From JACVRW01 sp963819635 (lineage in GTDB: Bacteria > Actinomycetota > Thermoleophilia > Solirubrobacterales > Thermoleophilaceae), in the NCBI GenBank assembly GCA_963819635.1, contig CAWFWX010000003.1, positions 372,001 to 436,000 on the forward strand: a stretch of 64,000 nucleotides of DNA. Direction: 5' to 3'. The notes beneath the pieces were generated by a model that did not search any database, was not told where the DNA came from, and saw only the letters and a program-made list of their open reading frames with translations. The first letter of the stretch is position 1, and every line of letters begins with the position of its first letter. Both the position numbers and the translations under genes were made by a program. Positions 57,391-64,000 of this stretch are shown here, piece after piece.

Positions 57391-58006
57391 ATGCTGCTCG
57401 CGCTCCTCGCACTCGCACTTGATCGCCCTGGTGCTCGCCGCGCCGATCGCCGTGCGGCGGGTCACGGAGTGGCGCGCCCTTCGCGCGCCGCGTCGCGCCG
57501 ATGCGGACGAGCTCGACCTGAGCCTCTACGACCCCGGCCGCGAGCGCCGCGCCGAGCACCGCGCCCGAGAGCTGCTCCGCTCGTGCGTGAACGCCGAGGA
57601 GTGGGGCATGTACCGGGACCTCGGCTTCATCCGGGTGGCGGGCCGCCACGCCCGCCGCGAGCTCGACCGCGACCGCGGCGCCCGGCCGGCCTACGCGTAC
57701 CTCGTCTACGCCCACAAGCCGATCGTGGCCTACGTGCCCGAGACCGGCCAGCTGCTCTCCGAGTACTGCGTCGAGTTTCCCGACCTGAGCGGCACGGGCG
57801 GCCGCCACCGCCTGCCCGCATCGGACGACGTGCTCGCCAAGTGGATGGCGCTCACCTCGGACGAGGACCGCGTGATCCGCCGCGCCAACATGCACCTCGT
57901 CGGGCGCCAGCTCGACCCGGCGCGCATCCGCCGCGACCTCTGGCGGCTCGCCGAGTGGGAGCGCCGCCGCGGCCCCCGCCAGCAGGTCTCGCAGAGCCAG
58001 CGGTGA
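57391..58006 (+). CDS. Membrane-anchored protein of unknown function (frameshift at ~57418)
   Basis: ATG 57391 opens a hydrophobic helix that is cut by one extra T (CTCGCACTTGATCGCC, near 57418). Without it the helix reads MLLALLALALIALVLAAPIAVRRV and continues into a ~180-residue soluble domain (ELDLSLYDPGRERRAEHRA, SDEDRVIRRANMHLVGRQLD), for ~204 residues in all. A shorter start at TTG 57419 would keep only half the helix. No family recognised. It is coupled to ilvD by a GTGA overlap and follows the 82-aa gene by 12 bases. Confidence 0.6.
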
Positions 58007-59676
58007 GCCGCGACCTCCGCAGTCGCAGCCGGGTCATCCTCGACGGCCCGGATCGAGCCCAGGCGCGCGCATACCTCAAGGGAATCGGGTTCGACGACGA
58101 CGCGCTCAGCCGGCCGATCGTCGGCATCGCGAACACCTGGACCGAGACGATGCCCTGCAACTTCCACCTGCGCCGGCTGGCCGAGAAGGTGAAGGAGGGC
58201 GTTCGCGCCGCGGGCGCGACGCCGATGGAGTTCAACACCGTCGCGATCTCCGACGGCATCACGATGGGCACCGAGGGGATGAAGACATCCCTGGTCAGCC
58301 GCGAGGTGATCGCCGACTCGATCGAGCTCGTGGCCCGCGGCCACATGTTCGATGCCGTCGTGGCGCTCTCCGGGTGCGACAAGACGATCCCGGGCTGCGT
58401 GATGGCGCTCGCGCGCCTCGACGTGCCCGGGCTGATGCTCTACGGCGGGTCGATCGCCCCCGGCCGCTGGCGCGGCAAGGACGTGACGATCCAGGACGTC
58501 TTCGAGGGGATCGGCGCCCACGCGGCCGGCGACCTCACCGACGACGAGCTCACAGACCTCGAGGACCACGCCTCGCCCGGCGCTGGAGCCTGCGGTGGCC
58601 AGTTCACGGCGAACACGATGGCGATGGCCTTCGAGGTGCTCGGCATCTCGCCGATGGGCAGCTCGATGGTGCCGGCGGAGGACGGCAAGAAGGGGAAGGT
58701 CGCCGAGGAGTGCGGCCGGCTCGTCCTCGAGGTGCTCGCGGAGGACCGCCGTCCGAGCAAGATCATCACGAAGCGCTCGCTCGAGAACGCGATCGCGGCG
58801 GGCGCCACGTCGGGCGGCTCGACCAACCTGGTGCTCCACCTGCTCGCGGTGGCGCACGAGGCGGGCGTGGAGCTCGAGCTCGAGGACTTCGACCGGATCG
58901 CCTGGCAGACGCCGCTGGTGTGCGACCTGAAGCCGGGCGGCCGCTACGTGGCCACCGACCTCTACCGCGCCGGGGGCGTGCCGCTCGTGATCAAGCGGCT
59001 GAAGGAGCTCGGCGCGCTCCACGAGGACGAGCTGACCGTGACCGGCCAGACGATCGGCGAGGTGGCCGACGCGGCGGAGGAGGCCGACGGCCAGGACGTC
59101 GTGCGCCAGGTGAGCGACCCGATCAAGCCGAACGGCGGCTTCGCGATCCTGCGCGGGAACCTCGCACCGGCCGGGTGCGTCGTGAAGCTCTCGGGCCACG
59201 ACCGGATGGAGCACAGCGGCCCGGCGCGCGTGTTCGAGCGCGAGGAGGACGCCTTCGCGGCGGTGATGGCGAAGGACATCCAGCCAGGCGACGTGGTCGT
59301 GATCCGCAACGAGGGCCCGAAGGGCGGACCCGGCATGCGCGAGATGCTGCACGTGACCGCCGCGCTCGTGGGCGAGGGCCTCGGCGACAGCGTCGCCCTG
59401 CTCACCGACGGCCGCTTCTCGGGCGCGACGCACGGCTTCATGGCCGGCCACGTGTCCCCCGAGGCGCCCGACGGCGGCCCGATCGCGGCAGTGCAAGACG
59501 GCGACACGATCGTGTTCGACGTGGCCAGGCGCGAGCTCAACCTGGAGCTGCCGGAGGATGAGATCGCGGCCCGAGTCGCGGCCTATGAGGGCCCGGCCGC
59601 GGCGTACACCAACGGCGTGCTCGGTAAGTACCGCAAGCTCGTCGGCTCCGCGGCGGAGGGGGCCGTCACCGGCTAG
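58003..59676 (+). CDS. ilvD: Dihydroxy-acid dehydratase
   Basis: A 557-residue DHAD: GIANTWTETMPCNFHL, TEGMKTSLVSREVIADSIE, LSGCDKTIPGCVMAL and PGAGACGGQFTANTM, whose cysteines bind the iron-sulfur cluster, then TDGRFSGATHGFMAGHVSPE with the catalytic Ser. It makes the 2-keto acids of valine, leucine and isoleucine synthesis. GTG 58003 overlaps the preceding gene, and the next gene starts at the last base of its stop codon. Confidence 0.96.
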   Translation: MSRDLRSRSRVILDGPDRAQARAYLKGIGFDDDALSRPIVGIANTWTETMPCNFHLRRLAEKVKEGVRAAGATPMEFNTVAISDGITMGTEGMKTSLVSREVIADSIELVARGHMFDAVVALSGCDKTIPGCVMALARLDVPGLMLYGGSIAPGRWRGKDVTIQDVFEGIGAHAAGDLTDDELTDLEDHASPGAGACGGQFTANTMAMAFEVLGISPMGSSMVPAEDGKKGKVAEECGRLVLEVLAEDRRPSKIITKRSLENAIAAGATSGGSTNLVLHLLAVAHEAGVELELEDFDRIAWQTPLVCDLKPGGRYVATDLYRAGGVPLVIKRLKELGALHEDELTVTGQTIGEVADAAEEADGQDVVRQVSDPIKPNGGFAILRGNLAPAGCVVKLSGHDRMEHSGPARVFEREEDAFAAVMAKDIQPGDVVVIRNEGPKGGPGMREMLHVTAALVGEGLGDSVALLTDGRFSGATHGFMAGHVSPEAPDGGPIAAVQDGDTIVFDVARRELNLELPEDEIAARVAAYEGPAAAYTNGVLGKYRKLVGSAAEGAVTG

Positions 59677-60404
59677 TGGCGCGGATGCTCGCCGTACTGG
59701 CGATGCTGGCGCTCCCGGGCAGCGCTTCGGCCGGCCTCGTCCAGCGGCCCGTTCAGCACGCAGGACAGGTGAAGGGCACCGGCGTCTTCGTCGCGATCGT
59801 CGAGAAGCCGGGCAACCGCTTCCGTGCCTACGTGTCGGACGGTCAGCCGACCCGGGCGACGCTGTCGGTCTGGTTCAGAGGCGGCATCGCCGACGACGGC
59901 AGCCTGTCCGCCACCGACCACGGCGTGACGCTCGCCGCGCGCATCGCGGACGACCGCGCGCGGGGCACCGTCACGCTGCCCGATGGACGCGTGCTGGCCT
60001 TCGCCATGCGGGAGCGCCGCGGCGGCCTCGTCGAGCGGGACTTCTTCCACGAGGGGGTGCGCCACCGCTCCGGCTGGATCGTGCTCGAGGACAACCGCGT
60101 CCGTGGCCGCACGATGGTCGTGGGCGACGCCCTCGACGGGCGAACCACGACCGGTCCTGGGGTCAGGACCAGCCCGTCGTGCGAGCAGCTGAAGGAGGAC
60201 TACGAGGCATTGACCGTCCAGCGCGGGAGGCTCTCGCGCCAGTCCGGCATCTGGGAGCTCCGCCTTAACCGCGGCCGCGGCTCGGCCGCCGCCTACAACC
60301 GGCTGAACTGGGCCCGAACCGCGCTGGAGGAGATGATCGAGGAGATCGAGCGCCCCGGCGGTCCCTACGCCGCCTGCGACTCGCCCTCGGAGAACCCCTC
60401 ATAA
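59676..60404 (+). CDS. Secreted protein of unknown function with an internal hairpin-coded loop
   Basis: A 242-residue protein with a signal peptide (MARMLAVLAMLALPGSASA), then a strand-rich domain (GVFVAIVEKPGNRFRAYVSDG, GRVLAFAMRERRGG) and a helical C-terminal third (CEQLKEDYEALTVQRGRLSRQ) with two Cys. The joint between them, TTGPGVRTSPS, is encoded by the hairpin at 60153-60170. No family recognised. It starts at the last base of the ilvD stop and is convergent with the PH-domain gene (6-base overlap). Confidence 0.65.
   Translation: MARMLAVLAMLALPGSASAGLVQRPVQHAGQVKGTGVFVAIVEKPGNRFRAYVSDGQPTRATLSVWFRGGIADDGSLSATDHGVTLAARIADDRARGTVTLPDGRVLAFAMRERRGGLVERDFFHEGVRHRSGWIVLEDNRVRGRTMVVGDALDGRTTTGPGVRTSPSCEQLKEDYEALTVQRGRLSRQSGIWELRLNRGRGSAAAYNRLNWARTALEEMIEEIERPGGPYAACDSPSENPS
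60153..60170 (+). repeat. Short hairpin inside the 59676 gene
   Basis: GGTCCTG-GGGT-CAGGACC, perfect 7-base arms. The arms match the outer arms of the 39-base element (GTCCTG...CAGGAC), so it could be a core-deleted relative, or chance. Confidence 0.4.
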
Positions 60405-61823
60405 GCGAGGTTGTCCGCCGCGCGGGCGCAGCCGTTCGAAGAGGGCCCCGGCCACGCCGGCCTCCAGGTGCCGCACATGGCCTTTGCGGCCGGAACCTAC
60501 CGAGGCCTGGAAGTCGGCCAGGGACGCGCGGCGCTGCAGAAGGGAGGCCCGAAGGGCGTGCTCCTGGAGCCGGTCGACCCGCGCGAGCAGCGTGCGCCGC
60601 GCCACGACGCGGCCGCGGATAACGAGGCGCCGTCCGTCGTCGCGCCAGCCGGCCGAGCCGTGCCGCAGCAGACCCTCGACAGCGCCGAGCACGAGGAGCG
60701 CCGGCAGCGCCGGCCAGGCGGCCGGGACGATCGCGACGAGCGCCGCCCCAACCACCGCGCCGGCAATCGCAGGTGGGAGCGCATAGCGGCGGCGCGCGCG
60801 GGCGGGCGGCCGCTCGAGTGGCCGCTGCTCCTCGGCCCCATCCGCCAGCGCCGGCACGAACTCGGCCAGCACGCGCGGCACGTCGCGCACCCGCACCAGC
60901 GGCAGCAGCGTCTGCGCGACCGCCGCCTCGGACCGGTAGCCCGCCGTCTCCATCCGGACGCTCGCCAGGCCGAACGGGCGGCGCAGGACGCCCTCCACCA
61001 CGTCCACCGCCTGCACCCGCGCGAGCGGCACGCTGGCCGCGCGTCTCGCGAGCAGGCCGCGGCGGATGCGTAGCCGCTGCCCGTCCCGCACCAGGCTGAA
61101 GCCCGCGAACGCGACGATCGCGCCGAGAAACGACAGAAGCAGCGCGGCGGCCCCCACCGCGACCGCAACGAGTATGAGCAGGCCCACGTCGTCGACGAGC
61201 TTGTCGATCAGCTGCTGTCCCTCGTCTCCGCCGAACAGGACGTTCTCGCCGGCGGCCGCGAAGGCGCCCACCACTGGCAGGATCACGCCGAGCTGCGGCG
61301 CCGTGACGGCGGTTACGAGCAGGGCGCCGGGACCGAGCCGCCACTCGGGCAGGTCCCGCGACACCGGGTCGGGCAGGCCGGCGACCGCGCGCACCTCCGA
61401 TGCGGCGGCGTCGGAGACGGCCCGAAGCACGATCTCCCCCTCGGCGCCGCCGCCGGCGGTCTGAACCTGCAGGGCCTGTACGCCAAAGAGCCTCTGAACC
61501 GGGCCCTGCGTGGCGTCGACGGCTTGGATGCGACCGAGCGGCACCGAGGTCTCGTCGGGCGAGATCAAGCCCTGGCGGATGTGGAGCGCCTCACCCGCAA
61601 CCCAATAGGTGGTGTGCGTCCACCGCAGGTACCCGATGCCCGCGGCCACCGCCACGCCGGCCAGGGCGAACATGAGTCCGGCGAGCGGAGGCATCCCGCC
61701 GGCGCCGCCGCCGATCACCAGGCCCACCACGGCGGCGATGGCGATCTCGCGGAGGTTGTCGAGCGCACCGAGGACGATCTCGGCGGGATGGAGCCGGCGC
61801 GGCGACGAGAGCTCAGAGCTCAT
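60399..61823 (-). CDS. YdbT-like membrane protein with three PH (bPH2) domains
   Basis: A 474-residue protein with about six transmembrane helices and three copies of the bacterial PH2 domain, each a helix pair followed by strands such as YWVAGEALHIRQGLISPDETSVPLGRIQAVD, RLRIRRGLLARRAASVPLARVQAVD and RRLVIRGRVVARRTLLARVDRLQ. YdbS/YdbT pairs are common in Gram-positive bacteria and the paired gene lies just upstream. The molecular role is poorly known and probably concerns membrane or envelope stress. Confidence 0.87.
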   Translation of the reverse strand: MSSELSSPRRLHPAEIVLGALDNLREIAIAAVVGLVIGGGAGGMPPLAGLMFALAGVAVAAGIGYLRWTHTTYWVAGEALHIRQGLISPDETSVPLGRIQAVDATQGPVQRLFGVQALQVQTAGGGAEGEIVLRAVSDAAASEVRAVAGLPDPVSRDLPEWRLGPGALLVTAVTAPQLGVILPVVGAFAAAGENVLFGGDEGQQLIDKLVDDVGLLILVAVAVGAAALLLSFLGAIVAFAGFSLVRDGQRLRIRRGLLARRAASVPLARVQAVDVVEGVLRRPFGLASVRMETAGYRSEAAVAQTLLPLVRVRDVPRVLAEFVPALADGAEEQRPLERPPARARRRYALPPAIAGAVVGAALVAIVPAAWPALPALLVLGAVEGLLRHGSAGWRDDGRRLVIRGRVVARRTLLARVDRLQEHALRASLLQRRASLADFQASVGSGRKGHVRHLEAGVAGALFERLRPRGGQPRL

Positions 61824-62301
61824 CGGGCTGCCGCGCCAGCACGGCGATCCGGTCCCGGATCGACACGGCCTCCTGGGGGCGCAAGGCCGGGATCTCGTGC
61901 GAGTCCGCCGCGGTGTGCACGGTTACGGCGCGCAGGCCGAAGAAATCCGAGAGCGGAGTGCGCCGCGTGTCGACGTGCTGCACTCGCGTCATTGGGATCA
62001 GCGTGCGCGTGACCACCACCGCCCCCCGCAGCAGGTCGATCTCCTGGTCACGCACCTCGTAGCGCCACGTCCGCCACCGCACCATGGGCAGAACGAGCCC
62101 GCCCAGGAGGACGACGCCGACCGCGAGCGCCCAGGTGAGCCACGCCAGCACGCCCGGCGCGTCGCTTCCCGCCAGCGCGCTGCCGCCGACCACGAGGCCG
62201 ATCCCGACCGGCACGGCCCAAGCGAGCGCGCCGAGCACGAACAGGCCGCGGGCCTCCGGAGGGAGGGACCGCGTGGGCTCCGGCGTCGCGGCTTCGATCA
62301 G
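61813..62301 (-). CDS. YdbS-like PH-domain membrane protein, probable CTG start
   Basis: About 162 residues. Two helices (LGALAWAVPVGIGLVVGG and LAWLTWALAVGVVLLGGLVL) precede a bPH2 domain (YEVRDQEIDLLRGAVVVTRTLIPMTRVQHVD). The first GTG (62238) would cut off EAATPEPTRSLPPEARGLF, which looks like a normal YdbS N terminus. The only start that keeps it is CTG 62301, which makes a CTGA overlap with the hydrolase stop, parallel to the ATGA/GTGA/TTGA overlaps elsewhere. It overlaps the YdbT-like gene by 11 bases. Confidence 0.75.
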   Translation of the reverse strand: MIEAATPEPTRSLPPEARGLFVLGALAWAVPVGIGLVVGGSALAGSDAPGVLAWLTWALAVGVVLLGGLVLPMVRWRTWRYEVRDQEIDLLRGAVVVTRTLIPMTRVQHVDTRRTPLSDFFGLRAVTVHTAADSHEIPALRPQEAVSIRDRIAVLARQPDEL

Positions 62302-63293
62302 GCCGCCTGCGACTCGCCCTGGACGGCTTCCTTGTCCTCAGCCGGCCCGGTCTCCGCCAGGAACTCGACCAGCAGGTCGTTGAACGTCTGAGGGCGCTCG
62401 GCCATCGAGATGTGGCCGGTGTCCTTCATAACGATCTTGCGGCTGTCCTCGATCAGGCGCTCGAACTCGTCGGCGTCGCGCACGGGGATGATCGAGTCGC
62501 ATTCGCCCCACACGATCAGCGTCGGGACCTTCACCTCGGGCAGGCGGTCGCGGAAGTCGTAGTCGAGCGACGCGCGGAGCGCGTCGTTGAAGCCCGGCTT
62601 GCCGGCGCCCTTCAAGAACCCCTCGTAGGCCAGGTCGGGCTTGAGCAGGCGCGGGTGCCGCGCCACCAGCGCGAGCGACAGGTGCCGCGTGATCGGGCGC
62701 GCCGCAAGCGACCGGTCCCGCGCCGCGGTGTTCGTTGCGATCGCAGTCGCTATGCGGCCCATGGTGAGGATGGGCGCCCGGAGCGTCTCGGCGCTCGAGA
62801 TGCCGGCGGCCGAGACCAGCACGAGCCGCAACACGCGCTCCGGGAACTGGATCGCCACCTCGGCGGCGACGTATCCGCCCATCGAGTTCCCGACCAGGTC
62901 GATCTCGCCGAGGCCGAGCTTGTCGCAGAGGGCGTTCACGCAGCGGGCGTAGCCCGGAATGCTGATCTCCTCGTCCTCCGGCTCGGGCGTCAGCCCGAAG
63001 CCGGGCAGGTCCATCGCCACGACGCGCCGGTCGAGCGCCAGCCGCGGGATGTTCTCGAGCCAGTTCTGCCACTGGCCGGCGAGGCCGTGGACCAGGACGA
63101 CGGGATCCTCATCCCCCGAGCCGACGTCGATGTAGTTCACAGAGGTCCCGTCGATCTCGATCTGCTTCAGCTCCCGCGACCAGTCGGTCTCGCGCCAGTC
63201 GGGGGTGGCGGTGCAGCCGTACTCGTTGTCCGCGTCGCGATCGCGCCAGGGCGCGGCCGGAGCCGCCCCGGGGCGCATGAGCCTGCGTCCCAT
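62298..63293 (-). CDS. Alpha/beta hydrolase
   Basis: A 331-residue hydrolase: VVLVHGLAGQWQNWLENIP (oxyanion hole region), DLVGNSMGGYVAAEVA with the nucleophile Ser, WGECDSIIPV with the acid Asp and KDTGHISMAERP with the His. The first ~40 residues (MGRRLMRPGAAPAAPWRD...) are a disordered-looking extension. Substrate unknown; esterase, haloalkane dehalogenase and C-C hydrolase relatives share this pattern. Its -10 box overlaps that of the divergent nucleotidase gene. Confidence 0.87.
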   Translation of the reverse strand: MGRRLMRPGAAPAAPWRDRDADNEYGCTATPDWRETDWSRELKQIEIDGTSVNYIDVGSGDEDPVVLVHGLAGQWQNWLENIPRLALDRRVVAMDLPGFGLTPEPEDEEISIPGYARCVNALCDKLGLGEIDLVGNSMGGYVAAEVAIQFPERVLRLVLVSAAGISSAETLRAPILTMGRIATAIATNTAARDRSLAARPITRHLSLALVARHPRLLKPDLAYEGFLKGAGKPGFNDALRASLDYDFRDRLPEVKVPTLIVWGECDSIIPVRDADEFERLIEDSRKIVMKDTGHISMAERPQTFNDLLVEFLAETGPAEDKEAVQGESQAA

Positions 63294-63299
63294 GCTCCC

Positions 63300-63306
63300 T
63301 ACTGTA
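63300..63306. promoter_or_regulatory. Overlapping divergent -10 boxes (TACTGTA)
   Basis: TACTGT on the forward strand (63300-63305) ends 8 bases before GTG 63314. Its near-palindromic partner TACAGT on the reverse strand (63301-63306) ends 7 bases before ATG 63293. One 7-base sequence could thus serve both genes, giving two leaderless transcripts from a 20-base gap. Confidence 0.55.
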
Positions 63307-63313
63307 CGAACCC

Positions 63314-63889
63314 GTGGCGAAGATCGCGCTGGACATCGACTCGACCCTGCACCACTACTGGGACCTGCTCCAGCGGATCGCGCGCGAGCGCTACGGGGTG
63401 GACCTGCCCTACGAGGACCAGCGCGACTGGGGCATCACCGTCCTCGAGCGCGACGCGGTCGTGCACTGCGTCGAGGAGTCGCATTCGGACGAGAACATCG
63501 CCGCTGCCGTGCCCTACCCGGACGCCGTCGAGACCGTGCGGGCCTGGCACGCCGCCGGTCACTGGATCCACGTGACGAGCCACAGGCGCACGAGCACCTA
63601 CGACGCCACCGCCGCCTGGCTCGACAGGATCGGCATGCCCTGGGACGACCTCCACTGCTCGTTCGACAAGGTCCCGCGCTGCGTGGAGCTGGGCGTCCAG
63701 GTGCTGGTGGACGACAGCCCTGTGAACATCGCCAGGGCGCGCGCGGAGGGGATCGTGGCCGCAACGATCATCCATCCCTGGAACGAGGAGGTCGTGGAGG
63801 CGGACGGAGTGATCGGAGCACGTGACTGGGGCGGCCTCAAGACGGCTCTCGACCCCGTCCTGGAACGCCTCGACGCGGCGCCTGCTTGA
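63314..63889 (+). CDS. HAD-superfamily 5'-nucleotidase-like protein
   Basis: A 191-residue HAD protein: ALDIDSTLHHYW (DxDST motif I, nucleophile Asp), HVTSHRRTS (motif II region), and VLVDDSPVNIARA (motif IV DD). This layout is closest to the NT5C-like deoxyribonucleotidases. GTG 63314 is supported by the TACTGT box. Confidence 0.82.
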   Translation: MAKIALDIDSTLHHYWDLLQRIARERYGVDLPYEDQRDWGITVLERDAVVHCVEESHSDENIAAAVPYPDAVETVRAWHAAGHWIHVTSHRRTSTYDATAAWLDRIGMPWDDLHCSFDKVPRCVELGVQVLVDDSPVNIARARAEGIVAATIIHPWNEEVVEADGVIGARDWGGLKTALDPVLERLDAAPA

Positions 63890-63900
63890 ATCGGCGCCCC

Positions 63901-64000
63901 ATGGCCGACCCCCAGCGCACAACCCTCTCGATCCGCGACCGCGACGCGCCCACGACCGCGCTCGTGCCCGCGGAGGAGCTCAAGCAGCACCTCCCGGGAG
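63901..64000 (+). CDS. Unidentified protein, N-terminal fragment cut by the window end
   Basis: ATG 63901 opens a frame MADPQRTTLSIRDRDAPTTA... of 33 codons to the window end with no stop. It is 11 bases after the nucleotidase gene, so probably in its operon. Too short to assign. Confidence 0.5.
   Translation, partial: MADPQRTTLSIRDRDAPTTALVPAEELKQHLPG

Overview
The window is GC-rich, almost gene-saturated chromosomal DNA (no gene-free stretch reaches 300 bases) from an actinobacterium-like organism. Pointers are very high GC, GTG/TTG starts in chains of 4-base stop/start overlaps, an ECF41-type sigma factor, an F420-type oxidoreductase fold, a DivIVA/SepIVA-like coiled coil next to coaD, and acidic tails on ribosomal proteins S16 and L19. 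Thermoleophilia (Solirubrobacterales-like) is my best guess, by inference only. I see no rRNA, tRNA, CRISPR array, phage or insertion sequence.

Layout. 1-19.8 kb is a cell-envelope glycan region: a GT2 glycosyltransferase, four polytopic GT-C-like membrane proteins (two of them paralogues), a flippase-like protein, a UGM-like flavoprotein, an EamA transporter, two sulfatase-fold hydrolases, a GH2 and a GH6-like secreted enzyme, and a compact three-gene unit (YLDPGSGS mini-protein, kinase-like/methyltransferase fusion, membrane sulfatase). 19.9-24.4 kb is a riboflavin operon (ribD-ribE-ribBA-ribH) ending in a threonine aldolase. 24.4-30.2 kb is rpmB-fakA-recG-(NTF2-like)-rsmD-coaD-divIVA-like. 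30.4-32.6 kb holds small accessory genes. 32.6-44 kb is the yceD/rpmF-plsX-acpP-rnc-smc-ftsY cluster, split by a reverse-strand island (GMC oxidoreductase, epimerase, ECF41 sigma factor) and by an RTX-like gene. 44-47.6 kb carries a PLP enzyme, an RmlD-like reductase, NfeD, a stomatin-like protein and an F420-type enzyme. 47.6-52.7 kb is ffh-rpsP-khpA-rimM-trmD-rplS-lepB-rnhB; 52.7-56.2 kb is a reverse-strand block of a PNPOx-like gene, yraN, dprA and comM. 56.3-64 kb has thiD, ilvD, two PH-domain membrane proteins, a hydrolase and a HAD nucleotidase.

Three sequence-level themes run through the window. (1) Most operon-leading genes have a TANNNT box 6-11 bases before the start codon, the signature of leaderless transcription, and this box decides several starts. 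(2) Palindromic elements occur repeatedly: a two-copy paired 17-bp palindrome with 32-base periodicity at gene ends, and a two-copy 39-base palindrome that sits in frame inside smc and inside a mannosyltransferase gene, with an unrelated 50-base palindrome in the linker of a transporter. (3) About ten conserved genes are interrupted by single-base indels, mostly one extra G or C, which looks like residual sequencing error; the affected genes are given here as one CDS each with the shift position noted.
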